From positions 1 to 17,600 of the forward strand of contig CACZNR010000168.1 of NCBI GenBank assembly GCA_902782475.1: DNA of 17,600 nt, written 5' to 3'. Made by a program: the position numbers and the translations under genes. Position 1 is the stretch's first letter, and every line of letters starts with the position of its first letter. Shown here one piece after another: positions 1 to 6,625 of the stretch. This stretch comes from an uncultured Eubacteriales bacterium. GTDB lineage: Bacteria; Bacillota; Clostridia; Christensenellales; Christensenellaceae. Under the pieces are notes generated by a model. That model was not told the origin of the DNA. It saw only the letters and a program-made list of their open reading frames with translations, and did no database searches.

Positions 1-112
1 TAGCGAGAAACAATATCTCATGGATATCCTTTCAAAGAATGCTGATATCGCAAGATACAATGCAAACAAGACCCTCAATAAGGTATTTAAAAAGGTTGGA
101 TTTATAAGATGA
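1..112 (+). CDS. C-terminal end of an unidentified protein (partial)
   Basis: Reading frame 2 is open from the left edge to a TGA at 110-112 and gives about 36 residues ending in TLNKVFKKVGFIR. The stop overlaps the lplA start as ATGA, so the two genes are probably cotranscribed and translationally coupled. The tail, with an amphipathic ILSKNADIARYNANKTL stretch before KVFKKVGF, resembles the C-terminal helix of tryptophanyl-tRNA synthetases. This is a weak resemblance and I do not assign a product. The sequence left of the window would settle it. Confidence 0.6.
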   Translation, partial: SEKQYLMDILSKNADIARYNANKTLNKVFKKVGFIR

Positions 113-1089
113 CCACCAGGACTTACATTTATATAAGCAAGACCTACGATGGATACAGGAATCTGTCTTATGACAGATTCTTTTTGGATAACCTTCAGAA
201 AGACTGCGTGCTTCTTTATTTATATGTAAATGAGAATGCAGTTATCATCGGAAAGAACCAGAACGCATGGAAGGAATGCAATTTCTCTGCAATAGAAAGA
301 GATGATGTCCAGATAGTAAGACGTCACACCGGTGGTGGTGCTGTCTATCACGACAGGGGAAACCTTAACTTCTCGCTTATAATGAATGAGGAGCTTTTTG
401 ACATACCGTCCCAGATGAAGATGATATGTGATGCTCTTAGGAACCTTGGAATAGAAGCAGAGATATCCGGAAGAAATGACATCCTTGCGAACGGACGAAA
501 GATCTCCGGCAATGCATTCGGATACAGAAATCACATGAGAGCACATCACGGTACTCTTCTTATTAATACTGACCTTGACAGACTTCCGCAGTATTTAAAT
601 GTTTCAGAAAAGAAGATCCGTTCAAAGGGCATAGATTCTGTAAGATCAAGAGTATGTAATCTTACCGATATAGATAAGGGCATAACCGTTGAAGCAGTAA
701 GGGATGCTGTTATAAGGTCCTTTGAAGAGCGTTACGGAACCTACGAAGAATATGTGACCAGTGCTGAAGAGTTAGCACAGATAGAGAACATCTATAAGGA
801 ACAAAGTTCCTGGCAACACAACATAGGAGACTCACCTGCATTCGATTATCTGTTCGATGAAAAATTGAGTTTTGGTGAGATTCAGATGTTATTTTCTCTT
901 AAAAATGGGTATATTCAAAATATGCATGTTTATTCCGATTCCTTGGATACCGGATTTGTCGAAATTGTTGAAAGTGCTTTGCTGGGAACACGCTTCAATA
1001 ATGCGGATATTATGGCAAAATTGGAAGAGATAGCTTATAATGATGATGTAATGGAAATTGTCGAATATTTCCGCAAAAATCCTTTATAA
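109..1089 (+). CDS. lplA: Lipoate-protein ligase A
   Basis: This enzyme activates lipoate (or octanoate) with ATP to lipoyl-AMP and transfers it to a lysine of lipoyl-domain proteins such as GcvH or the E2 subunits of 2-oxoacid dehydrogenases; it is cytoplasmic. The 326-residue product has the hallmark RRHTGGGAVYHD at 71-82 followed by GNLNFS. GRND at 121-124 and GRKISGNAF at 129-137 follow, with K131 in the position of the lipoyl-AMP-contacting lysine. GTLLI (148-152) and SVRSRVCNL (178-186) complete the BPL/LplA catalytic fold. Residues from about 235 to the end form the small C-terminal accessory domain of bacterial-type LplA, so the protein is full length. The ATG overlaps the upstream TGA by ATGA, implying translational coupling. 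No lipoylated substrate gene is in the window, so the actual acceptor is unknown. Confidence 0.95.
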   Translation: MTTRTYIYISKTYDGYRNLSYDRFFLDNLQKDCVLLYLYVNENAVIIGKNQNAWKECNFSAIERDDVQIVRRHTGGGAVYHDRGNLNFSLIMNEELFDIPSQMKMICDALRNLGIEAEISGRNDILANGRKISGNAFGYRNHMRAHHGTLLINTDLDRLPQYLNVSEKKIRSKGIDSVRSRVCNLTDIDKGITVEAVRDAVIRSFEERYGTYEEYVTSAEELAQIENIYKEQSSWQHNIGDSPAFDYLFDEKLSFGEIQMLFSLKNGYIQNMHVYSDSLDTGFVEIVESALLGTRFNNADIMAKLEEIAYNDDVMEIVEYFRKNPL

Positions 1090-1094
1090 GATTC

Positions 1095-1123
1095 TTTTCA
1101 AACTTAAAATATTAATGTATAAT
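1095..1123 (+). promoter_or_regulatory. Candidate sigma-A promoter for the Xis-like gene
   Basis: TTTTCA at 1095-1100 is separated by 17 bases from a perfect TATAAT at 1118-1123. This would start transcription near 1130, about 60 bases ahead of the Xis-like gene, in an AT-rich gap after lplA. The -10 is strong and the -35 matches four of six positions. Confidence 0.6.
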
Positions 1124-1188
1124 CTAGAAAATATTTAATATTTTAAAAAAAGGTCATATTGAGAAGAAAGGACATTTTAGGTAATTTT

Positions 1189-1401
1189 ATGGAGTATAAG
1201 GAATTGAAAGGTCAGGTTCGTCTTAGCGAAAAGATGACATTGACTGTGGAAGAAGCAGCAGCTCTTTCTGGAGTAGGAATTTCTAGAATCAGAGAGATAA
1301 CCGATGATCCTGATTGCGAGTTCGTTCTGTTTGTAGGCAGAAAGAAATTAATTAAGAGAATACCATTTCAGGAATATCTCTACAAGGTAAAGAGACTGTA
1401 A
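1189..1401 (+). CDS. Orphan excisionase-like (Tn916 Xis family) small DNA-binding protein
   Basis: A 70-residue protein. The segment MTLTVEEAAALSGVGISRIREITDD followed by FVLFVGRKKLIKRIPFQEYL matches the layout of Tn916-type Xis: a short winged helix with an LTVEEAA helix-turn-helix entry, then a 'G.KKLIKR..F..YL' wing and final helix. Family members bend DNA at attachment sites for integrase or act as small regulators. The ATG at 1189 is chosen because AGG at 1179-1181 lies seven bases upstream. An in-frame TTG at 1159 would add ten residues not expected in the family. There is no integrase, att-like repeat or conjugation gene in the window. It is therefore either a domesticated regulator or a remnant. 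It has its own promoter and terminator. Confidence 0.75.
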   Translation: MEYKELKGQVRLSEKMTLTVEEAAALSGVGISRIREITDDPDCEFVLFVGRKKLIKRIPFQEYLYKVKRL

Positions 1402-1430
1402 TGCATACAATACAATATGACAAATAAAAG

Positions 1431-1457
1431 GGCCAGCAGAATATGTTGGCCTTTTTT
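1431..1457 (+). terminator. Intrinsic terminator between the Xis-like gene and the aldolase
   Basis: GGCCAGCA at 1431-1438 pairs with TGTTGGCC at 1444-1451 (one G-U) around a five-base loop, followed by six T. It lies 30 bases after the Xis-like stop and only 20 bases ahead of the aldolase ribosome binding site. Confidence 0.85.
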
Positions 1458-1493
1458 AATATTTATTATTTTAAATTAGGAGGGATTACTACA

Positions 1494-2369
1494 ATGTTAG
1501 TACCAATGAAAGAAATCGTAGATGCAGCATATGCTGGTGGTTATGCTGTTCCTGCACTGCCAAGCTGGAGCGAGCTCCTTATAAGAGCTGAGATGGAGGC
1601 TGCTGATGCAACAAATTCACCTGTAATCTTCCTGTCATTCAATCATCCGGATGCTAAGGAATTCCATGAACTTATCGGAAGACTTGCTGAAAAGGCAAAT
1701 GTTCCTGTAGCTATCTGCCTTGATCACAGCAGATCATTTGAGGACTGTGTTCTTGGAATCAAGAACGGATGCACAGCTATCATGGCTGACAGATCAGAGT
1801 CTTCATTCGAGCAGAATGTAGCAGAAGTTTCTGAGCTTGCAAAGATTGCTCATGCAGTGAACGTAAGCATAGAGGCTGAGCTTGGTCACGTAGGCCAGGG
1901 AGACAACTATGCTCATGACGGAGTATCAATGCTCACAAAGCCAGAGGATGCAAAGAGATTCTATGATCTTACAGGTGTTGACGCACTTGCTGTTGCAGTA
2001 GGAACTGCACATGGAGTTTATAAGGGCACACCACATATCGACTTCGAGAGATTAAGAGACATCAACGCTGCATGCGGAAGACCACTCGTACTTCACGGTG
2101 GTTCAGGATCAGGAGATGACAATATCTCAAAGGCATGCACAATGGGTATCACAAAGGTAAACATCGTTACAGACGTATTCGTAACAATGAACAAGACCAT
2201 CCGTGAGCTTGCTCTTCCAGATGATCAGGCTAAGTTCTTCCTCAGATCAACCCAGAAGGCAGTATCTGATTTTGCTAAGCATACATTCGAAATGACAGGA
2301 TGCATCGGCAAAGTATCAGGAAAGAATTCAGCTAATGAAGCTACACATGGTAATGTATTCCATGAATGA
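1494..2369 (+). CDS. Class II (zinc) ketose-bisphosphate aldolase, divergent
   Basis: A cytoplasmic aldolase of the class II fructose-/tagatose-bisphosphate family, which cleaves or forms ketose bisphosphates through a zinc enolate. The product has 291 residues, close to the family norm of about 285. D77-H78 in CLDHS supply the catalytic Asp and the first zinc His. EAELGHVGQ follows at 127-135. GTAHGVYKG holds the second zinc His (H173) and a phosphate-binding Lys (K177). LHGGSG holds the third zinc His (H201). Departures from typical Fba/GatY include PALPSW instead of the N-terminal GAFNVNN, Cys75 instead of the first His of HxDH, and NIVTD instead of NVNTE near 230. The substrate could therefore be fructose-, tagatose- or another sugar bisphosphate. 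The ATG at 1494 is preceded nine bases away by AGGAGGG (1478-1484). An upstream in-frame ATG at 1443 lies inside the terminator hairpin and is not used. Confidence 0.85.
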   Translation: MLVPMKEIVDAAYAGGYAVPALPSWSELLIRAEMEAADATNSPVIFLSFNHPDAKEFHELIGRLAEKANVPVAICLDHSRSFEDCVLGIKNGCTAIMADRSESSFEQNVAEVSELAKIAHAVNVSIEAELGHVGQGDNYAHDGVSMLTKPEDAKRFYDLTGVDALAVAVGTAHGVYKGTPHIDFERLRDINAACGRPLVLHGGSGSGDDNISKACTMGITKVNIVTDVFVTMNKTIRELALPDDQAKFFLRSTQKAVSDFAKHTFEMTGCIGKVSGKNSANEATHGNVFHE

Positions 2370-2385
2370 TTTCTGACAAACATAT

Positions 2386-2418
2386 AAGACCTGGACCATT
2401 TACTGATCCAGGTCTTTT
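2386..2418 (+). terminator. Intrinsic terminator after the aldolase (possibly bidirectional)
   Basis: AAGACCTGGA (2386-2395) pairs perfectly with TCCAGGTCTT (2407-2416) around an 11-base loop, ending in TTTT. It sits between the convergent aldolase and hydrolase genes, so it may also stop the minus-strand transcript, although the minus-strand T-run is poor. Confidence 0.8.
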
Positions 2419-2426
2419 CATATTAA

Positions 2427-3155
2427 TCAGAATTCCGGTTCCAGTTTATTACTGCTTAGAAGTGAATAAATGCTTCTTGCCATCCTCCGGTCAACTTCAT
2501 AGAAGTGATTACCGTTATTCCATTTAAAAACAGAATTAACGCCAGTATCTTTAAGCAGATCATCTGTCTGTTGGCAGAACGTACCGTTTTCCTTCATATA
2601 GGGATTTCTTGTCTTTATCTCCTTGCTTCCAAGTGAGATGTAGATCACAGAATCTTTGCAGATGTCATTTACATGCTCGCTGATATACTCGGTCCATCCC
2701 GGAAACCATAGAGAACCGGATACGCATGCACAGTGAGCATAGGGGATGTCAGGCAGTGTTATTCCATATATAGAAGCAAGGCCTGCCAGGGAGTAACCTG
2801 TAAAATAGGTCCTTTCCTTTTCATATTTTATACTTTCATTTATCTGATCCATCTGAAGTATAGCCTTTAGATCACAGAAATACTGGTCTGCACCTCCACC
2901 AAATGCTGTGCCTGAAACTTCTGCTTCCCAGGGAGAATAATCAAGATCCCAGTCAGGACTAGATACAGAAAGGAGATTGAAGTCTTCTATGATGCCTTTC
3001 TTTATATATGGCTTAAGGAGCTTCTTAATCTCTTCCATGGAGGAGACATCTTCTTTTGGATCACTTCCTCCGGCAAATATGACTAATCTGTCCTCAGGAT
3101 TCCCTGAAGGTATCAGAGAAACAGTTCTGTTTTTATATTCAAATGTAGTCACCAT
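2427..3155 (-). CDS. Alpha/beta-hydrolase fold esterase-like protein
   Basis: A 242-residue probable serine hydrolase. The nucleophile elbow is FTGYSLAG, with Ser122 in a G-x-S-x-(A)G motif. ISLGSKEIKTRNP (173-185) matches the acid-bearing segment of esterase D / ferri-siderophore-hydrolase-like proteins, and GNHF holds the likely catalytic His217. LVIFAGGSDP at 24-33 would be the oxyanion region. There is no signal peptide, so it is probably cytoplasmic. The ATG at 3155 is chosen because AAAGG lies eight bases upstream on this strand. Longer in-frame starts would run through the promoter region and into the Nudix gene. The substrate cannot be told from sequence. It is divergent from the Nudix gene with a 55-base gap. 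Confidence 0.75.
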   Translation of the reverse strand: MVTTFEYKNRTVSLIPSGNPEDRLVIFAGGSDPKEDVSSMEEIKKLLKPYIKKGIIEDFNLLSVSSPDWDLDYSPWEAEVSGTAFGGGADQYFCDLKAILQMDQINESIKYEKERTYFTGYSLAGLASIYGITLPDIPYAHCACVSGSLWFPGWTEYISEHVNDICKDSVIYISLGSKEIKTRNPYMKENGTFCQQTDDLLKDTGVNSVFKWNNGNHFYEVDRRMARSIYSLLSSNKLEPEF

Positions 3156-3170
3156 ATTTACAACCTTTAC

Positions 3171-3179
3171 TGATATAAT
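3171..3179 (+). promoter_or_regulatory. Extended -10 promoter for the Nudix gene
   Basis: TGATATAAT is a perfect extended -10 (TGnTATAAT), predicting a start near 3186, about 25 bases before the Nudix ATG. No convincing -35 is seen, as is usual for extended -10 promoters. Confidence 0.6.
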
Positions 3180-3191
3180 ATTGTCATTAAC

Positions 3192-3197
3192 ATTATA
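3192..3197 (-). promoter_or_regulatory. -10 box for the minus-strand hydrolase
   Basis: On the minus strand a TATAAT reads from 3197 to 3192, predicting a start near 3185 and a leader of about 30 bases before the hydrolase ATG. The -35 is weak. The polymerase site overlaps that of the Nudix promoter. Confidence 0.45.
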
Positions 3198-3210
3198 CAG
3201 GTATTTCATC

Positions 3211-3753
3211 ATGAAGAGTTCATTGCTAGAGAAAACTATCGCCAGAAAAGATATATATAACGGAAAAGTCGTAAAGCTGCATGTGGACGACATCATGCTC
3301 CCGGATGGGACAGCATCAAAAAGGGAAGTGGTGGACCACTGTAAGGGAGTATGTGTGCTTGCAGTTGACAGCGAAGACAAGATCTATCTTGTCGAACAGT
3401 ACAGGTATCCTGTTTCCTCACAGATACTGGAACTTCCCGCCGGAAAGGTGGAGGAAGGTGAGGATATGTTTGAATGTGCCGTAAGGGAACTTTCAGAAGA
3501 AACGGGGGTCAGTGGCTCAGATTATGAGCTTCTTGGAAGCTTTTATGTAAGCCCCGGTTTTACAGATGAGGAGATATATATGTATTTCTGCAGAGTGGAT
3601 GACAAGAAGGACAGTCATCCTGATGAAGGTGAATTCATTTATACCCAAAGATACAGTGCGGAAGAGATATTTGAAATGATAGAAAAAGGAGATATTAAGG
3701 ATGGAAAGACCATCATGGCCATGTACATCGCATCATCACGAAAACTGATATGA
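3211..3753 (+). CDS. Nudix hydrolase, ADP-ribose pyrophosphatase type
   Basis: A 180-residue cytoplasmic hydrolase that would split ADP-ribose into AMP and ribose 5-phosphate, clearing a reactive NAD breakdown product. A complete Nudix box runs from G78 to V100: G-x5-E84-x7-R92-E93-L-S-E96-E97-T-G-V, the Mg2+-binding helix. The ADPRase subfamily is indicated by VEQYRYP (61-67) before the box, and by FYVSPGFTDE (111-120) after it, where the ADP-ribose-type Pro-Gly-Phe lies 15 residues downstream. The start at 3211 gives the typical subfamily length. The longer reading from 2977 goes through the divergent hydrolase and both promoters. The upstream ribosome site (AGG at 3199-3201) is weak. The gene is monocistronic and followed by the tRNA-Met promoter. 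Confidence 0.9.
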   Translation: MKSSLLEKTIARKDIYNGKVVKLHVDDIMLPDGTASKREVVDHCKGVCVLAVDSEDKIYLVEQYRYPVSSQILELPAGKVEEGEDMFECAVRELSEETGVSGSDYELLGSFYVSPGFTDEEIYMYFCRVDDKKDSHPDEGEFIYTQRYSAEEIFEMIEKGDIKDGKTIMAMYIASSRKLI

Positions 3754-3804
3754 TAACGGATAGCATTCATTAAAAGTTATATTTATTTTTATGATAATTA
3801 TTTC

Positions 3805-3831
3805 TTGACTTTTAAATATTGTTATTATAAA
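3805..3831 (+). promoter_or_regulatory. Promoter of tRNA-Met
   Basis: TTGACT (3805-3810) and TATAAA (3826-3831) are spaced by 15 bases and lie just upstream of the tRNA, predicting a start close to 3838. Confidence 0.65.
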
Positions 3832-3845
3832 CTATCCATTGTTAT

Positions 3846-3922
3846 GGCGGTGTAGCTCAGTTGGCTAGAGCAATCGGTTCATACCCGATAGGTCATCTGT
3901 TCGAATCAGATCGCCGCTACCA
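3846..3922 (+). tRNA. tRNA-Met (elongator, anticodon CAT)
   Basis: A 77-base tRNA with the CCA encoded (3920-3922). The anticodon stem ATCGG/CCGAT (3873-3877/3885-3889) encloses TTCATAC, with CAT at 3880-3882. The T-stem ATCTG/CAGAT (3895-3899/3907-3911) encloses TTCGAAT. The acceptor begins GGCGGTG and ends CGCCGCT before A-CCA, the G1-U72 form of Bacillus elongator tRNA-Met. It is not initiator tRNA (no CGCGGGG start), and the TTCATAC loop differs from the tRNA-Ile2 type CTCATAA. It is transcribed alone with its own promoter and terminator. Confidence 0.97.
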
Positions 3923-3927
3923 GATTG

Positions 3928-3962
3928 TGCGCAGGTTGTATTTTTACAGCTTGCGCATTTTT
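3928..3962 (+). terminator. Intrinsic terminator of tRNA-Met
   Basis: A 13-bp stem pairs 3928-3940 with 3945-3957 (TGCGCA at the base, two G-U pairs) around a four-T loop, followed directly by TTTTTCT. Confidence 0.9.
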
Positions 3963-3990
3963 CTAATCTTTCTTTTTCTATTTATCCATA

Positions 3991-3999
3991 TGCTATACT
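3991..3999 (+). promoter_or_regulatory. Extended -10 promoter of the aldo/keto reductase
   Basis: TGCTATACT matches the extended -10 (TGnTATACT). The predicted start near 4006 would leave a leader of only about 16 bases, essentially the ribosome site AAAGGGGGG (4006-4014). Confidence 0.55.
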
Positions 4000-4021
4000 A
4001 ATTACAAAGGGGGGTTTTGAT

Positions 4022-5053
4022 ATGAAGAACGTAACACTTGGAAGTACTGGCATAACTGTTCCTCAGAATGCATTCGGTGCTCTGCCTATACAGAGAGTAG
4101 ATATGGAAACAGCTGTCGGCATACTTCGTAAAGCATATGATAATGGTATAAGGTTATTTGATACAGCAAGAGCATATTCAGACAGTGAAGAGAAGCTTGG
4201 AAATGCTTTTCATGGATACGACAGGGATAAGATATATTTCACTACTAAGACCCATGCAAAAACACCTGGTGAACTTAAAAAGGATCTTGAGACGAGCCTT
4301 AAGATGCTCAAGACAGATTATATCGATGTCTATCAGTTCCATAATCCGAAGGTATGCTATAAGCCTGGAGACGGAACTGGAATGTACGAGGCAATGCTGG
4401 AAGCAAAGGAACAGGGTCTTATAAGGCACATAGGTATAACAAACCATCAGCTCAGGGTAGCACATGAAGCTATAGAATCAGGACTTTATGAAACCCTCCA
4501 GTTTCCTTTCAGCTATCTGTCTTCCGAAAAGGAGATAGAGCTTGTAAATAAGTGCAAAGAGTACAATATGGGCTTTATAGCAATGAAAGGACTTGCAGGC
4601 GGTCTTATTACAGACTCAAAAGCAGCCTTTGCATATATGTCTCAGTTCGATAACGTCCTTCCTATCTGGGGAATACAGAGGGAGAAGGAACTTGATGAAT
4701 GGCTGTCTTTCTTTGATGAAGCACCGGAGATGAATGATGAGATAAGAAACTTCATTCTCAATGAAAAGAAGGAGCTTGACGGTGAGTTCTGCAGAGGATG
4801 CGGATACTGCATGCCTTGTCCTGCAGGCATACAGATAAATACCTGTGCAAGGATGTCACTGCTTCTGAGGCGTTCACCTTCTGCAAAGCAGCTTACTCCT
4901 GAAGCTCAGGAAATGATGAACAGGATCGACAGCTGTCTGCACTGCAATCAGTGCAAGGCAAAATGTCCATACGGACTTGATACTCCGGAACTTTTGAGAA
5001 GGAATCTTGAAGACTATCGTAATGTTCTGGCAGGAAAGACTAAGGTACAGTAA
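4022..5053 (+). CDS. Aldo/keto reductase with C-terminal ferredoxin-type 2x[4Fe-4S] domain
   Basis: A 343-residue oxidoreductase. The aldo/keto reductase TIM barrel occupies about 1-250. The full catalytic tetrad is visible as D47 and Y52 (LFDTARAYSDSE), K76 (TTKTHAK) and H107 (DVYQFHNP). GITNH at 138-142 and the GIQ segment near 217 are typical of the family. The C-terminal part carries two cysteine clusters: C257-x2-C260-x2-C263-x2-C266-P and C305-x2-C308-x2-C311-x3-C315-P, the pattern of two [4Fe-4S] clusters. This fused form is widespread in anaerobes and is annotated as 'aldo/keto reductase / 4Fe-4S'; its physiological substrate is not known. The clusters suggest electron exchange with ferredoxin in addition to NAD(P)H. 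The ATG follows a strong G-rich ribosome site. The gene is monocistronic. Confidence 0.92.
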   Translation: MKNVTLGSTGITVPQNAFGALPIQRVDMETAVGILRKAYDNGIRLFDTARAYSDSEEKLGNAFHGYDRDKIYFTTKTHAKTPGELKKDLETSLKMLKTDYIDVYQFHNPKVCYKPGDGTGMYEAMLEAKEQGLIRHIGITNHQLRVAHEAIESGLYETLQFPFSYLSSEKEIELVNKCKEYNMGFIAMKGLAGGLITDSKAAFAYMSQFDNVLPIWGIQREKELDEWLSFFDEAPEMNDEIRNFILNEKKELDGEFCRGCGYCMPCPAGIQINTCARMSLLLRRSPSAKQLTPEAQEMMNRIDSCLHCNQCKAKCPYGLDTPELLRRNLEDYRNVLAGKTKVQ

Positions 5054-5071
5054 GATTTGTGATGAATAATA

Positions 5072-5110
5072 AATATACAGGAGCGTTAAGACACCTCCTG
5101 TATATTTTTT
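5072..5110 (+). terminator. Intrinsic terminator after the aldo/keto reductase
   Basis: AATATACAGGAG (5072-5083) pairs perfectly with CTCCTGTATATT (5095-5106) around an 11-base loop, followed by a run of T to 5110. It lies between convergent genes, so it may also help end the xse transcript. Confidence 0.9.
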
Positions 5111-5133
5111 GCTGATTTTAAAATATAGGAAAC

Positions 5134-5331
5134 TTATTTCTCTTCAGGTTCAGAGATATGTTTTACTTTATTTTGTGCATCCTCTATGGTCTTTGTGCAC
5201 TCTCTTATAAGCTTTATGCCTCTTTCATATAAGGAAAGGGAAGAGTCAAGTGATATATCCTTGTTGTTTTCAAGCTTGGAAAGGATATCCTCGAGTTCGT
5301 TTAGCTTTTCTTCAAATGTCTGCTTTGCCAT
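5134..5331 (-). CDS. xseB: Exodeoxyribonuclease VII small subunit
   Basis: A 65-residue helical protein of the XseB family. It carries FEEKLNELEDILSKLENN near the N-terminus, the conserved SL.LYERGIKLI in the centre, and a final CTKTIEDAQNKV helix. It forms the helical tail of exonuclease VII together with XseA; the enzyme degrades single-stranded DNA into short oligonucleotides. It overlaps the end of xseA by 20 bases, so translation is coupled and the two are one operon. In many Firmicutes ispA follows; here the operon ends at a convergent aldo/keto reductase and no prenyltransferase gene is present. Confidence 0.95.
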   Translation of the reverse strand: MAKQTFEEKLNELEDILSKLENNKDISLDSSLSLYERGIKLIRECTKTIEDAQNKVKHISEPEEK

Positions 5332-6532
5332 TTATGGCCTCCTTATCTGTTATCGTTGCATCCAGATAACCGTCGCTTATATTTATCCTGATGCAGTCTC
5401 CGACATCCACCTGTTCAATGGAAGTTATATTGTGTTCCGTACTGTCAGTGATCTTGGCATAGCCTCTTGATATGATCTCCAGCGGATTTGCTGCCTTGAG
5501 TCTTGAGACAGTGCTCTGGATCCTGTTATTCATGTTCATGAAAATTATCTCCATAAGATGATCAAGTGTGATCTTTCTTCTCATGAGCTCATTTTCTGTA
5601 TCATTAAGATTGTACTGAAGGGTACGTGTGAATTCCTTCCTGTATCTTTCTGCCTTTTCGCTGTATGAATCTATTATGTTCTTCATCCGTGATGACAGAG
5701 TTGTCTCAGCTTCCATAAGGTACGTCATTATGTCCTTTATGTCAGGCACTGAGACCTCTGCTGCTGCAGATGGAGTTGGTGCTCTGAAGTCGGCTACGAA
5801 ATCCGCTATTGTAAAGTCTATCTCATGGCCTATGCCGGTGACCACAGGAGTATTCATGGAGAATATGGTCCTTGCGATGGATTCATTATTGAATACATAG
5901 AGATCTTCCACAGAGCCACCGCCACGTATGAGAAGAATTGTGTCGTGATGTCCCTCATCAGCTTTTTTAAGACTTGCTATGATATCAGATGCTGCAGATT
6001 CTCCCTGTACGGTAGTAGGATACACTGTGATGTCTACAAGGGGATACCTCCTTGATATAACGTTTCTCAAGTCCTGGAGCGCTGCACCGGTAGGTGAGGT
6101 GACAACTCCTATGGAAGAAGGGTAGGAAGGTATGGCCTTTTTATGTATGGGATCAAAAAGTCCTTCCTTTGATAACTTAGCCTTAAGCTGTTCAAACTGA
6201 AGGTATATGTCTCCGAGACCCGACTGGAACATCCTCTGTACATAGATCTGTATGTTATTTGTCTTCTCGTATATGTTCACATCTCCCACAACTATGACCT
6301 TCATGCCGTTGGCAGGCAGAAAATCAAGATTCTGTCTGTAGCCACGGAACAGAACTGCACGTATGGAAGTATCCTCTTCTTTCAGGGAAAAATAAATATG
6401 ACCACTCTGATGAAGGGTGAAATTTGATATCTCACCTTCTATGGTGATCTGTTTAAGATTAGGATCATTATTGATGCGGCCGGACAGGTATCTGGCCAGC
6501 TCCCTGACTGTTAAAGGTCTGTTGTTCTGCAT
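5312..6532 (-). CDS. xseA: Exodeoxyribonuclease VII large subunit
   Basis: A 406-residue catalytic subunit of exonuclease VII. Residues from about 1 to 100 are the OB-fold nucleic-acid-binding domain (LTVRELARYL, IEGEISNF, GHIYFSLKEE, RAVLFRG). The catalytic domain shows IGVVTSPTGAALQDL, the LLIRGGGSVEDLYVFN block, and GIGHEIDFTIADFVAD leading into RAPTPSAAAE, the strongest family signatures. A coiled-coil region follows, where XseB packs. It is slightly shorter than the E. coli protein (about 456). The ATG at 6532 has GGAG seven bases upstream. It is first in the xseA-xseB operon and divergent from the cation ATPase. Confidence 0.97.
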   Translation of the reverse strand: MQNNRPLTVRELARYLSGRINNDPNLKQITIEGEISNFTLHQSGHIYFSLKEEDTSIRAVLFRGYRQNLDFLPANGMKVIVVGDVNIYEKTNNIQIYVQRMFQSGLGDIYLQFEQLKAKLSKEGLFDPIHKKAIPSYPSSIGVVTSPTGAALQDLRNVISRRYPLVDITVYPTTVQGESAASDIIASLKKADEGHHDTILLIRGGGSVEDLYVFNNESIARTIFSMNTPVVTGIGHEIDFTIADFVADFRAPTPSAAAEVSVPDIKDIMTYLMEAETTLSSRMKNIIDSYSEKAERYRKEFTRTLQYNLNDTENELMRRKITLDHLMEIIFMNMNNRIQSTVSRLKAANPLEIISRGYAKITDSTEHNITSIEQVDVGDCIRINISDGYLDATITDKEAINGKADI

Positions 6533-6555
6533 GTTATTTCTCCAATAGTATTTTT

Positions 6556-6564
6556 ATTATATCA
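6556..6564 (-). promoter_or_regulatory. Extended -10 promoter of xseA-xseB
   Basis: On the minus strand 6564 to 6556 reads TGATATAAT, a perfect extended -10, identical in its nine bases to the one before the Nudix gene. The predicted start near 6549 leaves a leader of about 16 bases. Confidence 0.6.
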
Positions 6565-6568
6565 ATAA

Positions 6569-6597
6569 TTGACACCCGATGTGGATTATGATATAAA
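6569..6597 (+). promoter_or_regulatory. Sigma-A promoter of the riboswitch-cation ATPase unit
   Basis: Perfect TTGACA (6569-6574), a 17-base spacer and TATAAA (6592-6597) predict a start near 6604, about 20 bases before the aptamer P1 helix. It is divergent from, and directly abuts, the xseA -10. Confidence 0.85.
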
Positions 6598-6625
6598 TTT
6601 CAAGGAAAATATGATAAAAAGACGT

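Noticed and set aside
220..549. 109-codon minus-strand open frame inside lplA
   Set aside because: A shadow of the lplA coding sequence; no ribosome site, no recognisable protein.
1443..1493. In-frame upstream ATG adding 17 residues to the aldolase
   Set aside because: It lies in the loop and 3' arm of the terminator, with no ribosome site; ATG 1494 has AGGAGGG at proper spacing and matches family length.
2977..3210. Upstream extension of the Nudix frame
   Set aside because: It runs antisense through the hydrolase gene and across both promoters; family N-terminus starts at 3211.
3156..3380. Upstream extension of the minus-strand hydrolase frame
   Set aside because: It is antisense to the Nudix gene; a good ribosome site precedes 3155, where the hydrolase-like sequence begins.
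3846..3922. tRNA-Ile2 (lysidine-modified CAT) or initiator tRNA
   Set aside because: Loop TTCATAC, G1-U72 acceptor and overall sequence match elongator tRNA-Met.
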